Assembly (NCBI RefSeq): GCF_003987275.1 | Contig: NZ_PIQF01000001.1 | Coordinates: 930,001-994,000, forward strand | Direction: 5' to 3' | DNA length: 64,000 bases | Source of the DNA: Idiomarina seosinensis | GTDB taxonomy: Bacteria; Pseudomonadota; Gammaproteobacteria; Enterobacterales; Alteromonadaceae | Shown: in pieces, positions 63,677 to 64,000 of the stretch | How the letters are laid out: each line of letters starts with the position of its first letter | Position numbering within the stretch: the stretch's first letter is position 1 | The notes under the pieces: generated by a model | Told to the model about the DNA's origin: nothing | Databases searched by the model: none | The model's input: only the letters and a program-made list of their open reading frames with translations | Position numbers and translations under genes: made by a program

Positions 63677-64000
63677 CTAGTGGGAGCCGTGTAACGCTTT
63701 AGCCGGAGCTACCTGAGTCGCTCGCCAGGCGGGATAAATTGTCGCTAACAAGCTCATTACTATGGCCACTCCAGCAACAAGGGCAAGGTCCTGCCAACGA
63801 AGTTCCGAAGGAATTTGGCTGACAAAGTAAACGTCATCATTGAGCATTTGTAGTGACAGTAATTGTTCTAGCCAAAGCATTAACTGGGGTAAACTTAAAG
63901 CCAGAACAGCACCGACTATGGTTCCCAGAAAAGCTCCCCACAAGCCATTTTGAAGGCCCTGCCAGATAAATATCATCACAATTTTCCGGTCCTCAAGACC
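63677..64000 (-). CDS. LolC/LolE-type lipoprotein-releasing permease (partial, C-terminal end)
   Basis: The frame is open from the window edge to the stop at 63677, giving the last 107 residues of an FtsX-like permease. It has a membrane helix (about 10-32 of the fragment), a periplasmic segment, a second helix (LALVAGVAIVMSLLATIYPAW) and the end RATQVAPAKALHGSH, typical of LolC/LolE. These proteins extract lipoproteins for LolA-dependent transport. Which of LolC and LolE it is cannot be told, as the N-terminus is missing. Confidence 0.8.
   Translation of the reverse strand, partial: GLEDRKIVMIFIWQGLQNGLWGAFLGTIVGAVLALSLPQLMLWLEQLLSLQMLNDDVYFVSQIPSELRWQDLALVAGVAIVMSLLATIYPAWRATQVAPAKALHGSH

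Noticed and set aside
1-64000. CRISPR arrays, tRNA or rRNA genes, insertion sequences, prophage
   Set aside because: No direct-repeat arrays, tRNA-like cloverleaf ends, transposase or integrase motifs were seen on either strand.

Overview
The window looks like a chromosomal segment of a marine gammaproteobacterium of the Alteromonadales, most like Idiomarina and relatives (inference from gene content and synteny, no search run). Support comes from the E. coli-like blocks dapA-bamC-purC, seqA-pgm with divergent ybfF, ybfE-fldA-fur, gltA / sdhCDAB-sucABCD and comEC-msbA-lpxK-ycaR-kdsB, together with families common in marine gammaproteobacteria (DUF3392, DUF2897, DUF2788, DUF2066, DUF2069). SeqA implies a Dam-methylating lineage. 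I see no tRNA, rRNA, CRISPR array, insertion sequence, integrase or prophage gene; this is core genome with short accessory patches.

Layout. 1-2.2 kb: patatin-like fragment, DUF3392, xthA, yfbV. 2.3-5.2 kb: an EIIA(Glc)-like gene without its phospho-histidines, yffB, dapE, an M15 peptidase and DUF2897 in one tight run. 5.2-8.0 kb: dapA-bamC-purC (minus), divergent from bcp across a long perfect inverted repeat. 8.6-18.2 kb: perM, bepA, a TlpA-like lipoprotein, yfgD, a WrbA-like flavoprotein, DUF2069, DUF2066-hda (with a perfect DnaA box upstream), an MFS transporter, pgm. 18.2-23.9 kb: seqA, ybfF, DUF2788, ybfE, fldA, fur, a saccharopine dehydrogenase-like enzyme, glnS. 24-27.1 kb: pxpABC (5-oxoprolinase) preceded by two small membrane proteins. 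27.2-30.7 kb: an acyl-CoA dehydrogenase, ACAD11-type kinase and SDR operon resembling 4-hydroxyacyl-CoA catabolism.

30.9-41.9 kb is the most accessory part: rhlE, a membrane-anchored HTH pair, a bacterial GPP34 (GOLPH3-like) protein, dps, a Ca2+/Na+ antiporter, an SGNH hydrolase, a PAS chemoreceptor, an Asp/Glu racemase, a REC-CheC protein overlapping a PAS-GGDEF cyclase, and a very small MBOAT-like protein. 42-53.6 kb holds the TCA cluster: sdhCDAB-sucAB-sucCD on minus, divergent from gltA across a 334-bp promoter region; SucB has two lipoyl domains, and hairpins divide the operon. 53.6-57.0 kb: a pentapeptide-repeat ion-channel-like protein overlapping a methyltransferase-like protein, divergent from a KamA-type radical SAM aminomutase. 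57-64 kb: kdsB-ycaR-lpxK-msbA-comEC for lipid A/LPS assembly and DNA uptake, DUF2062, and the end of a LolC/LolE-type permease.

Best candidates for new biology: the KamA / methyltransferase / pentapeptide-channel locus, whose promoter shares a palindrome with that of gltA; the pxpABC operon with two unassigned membrane proteins; the mini-MBOAT protein; the histidine-less EIIA domain in the dapE operon; and the GPP34 neighbourhood.
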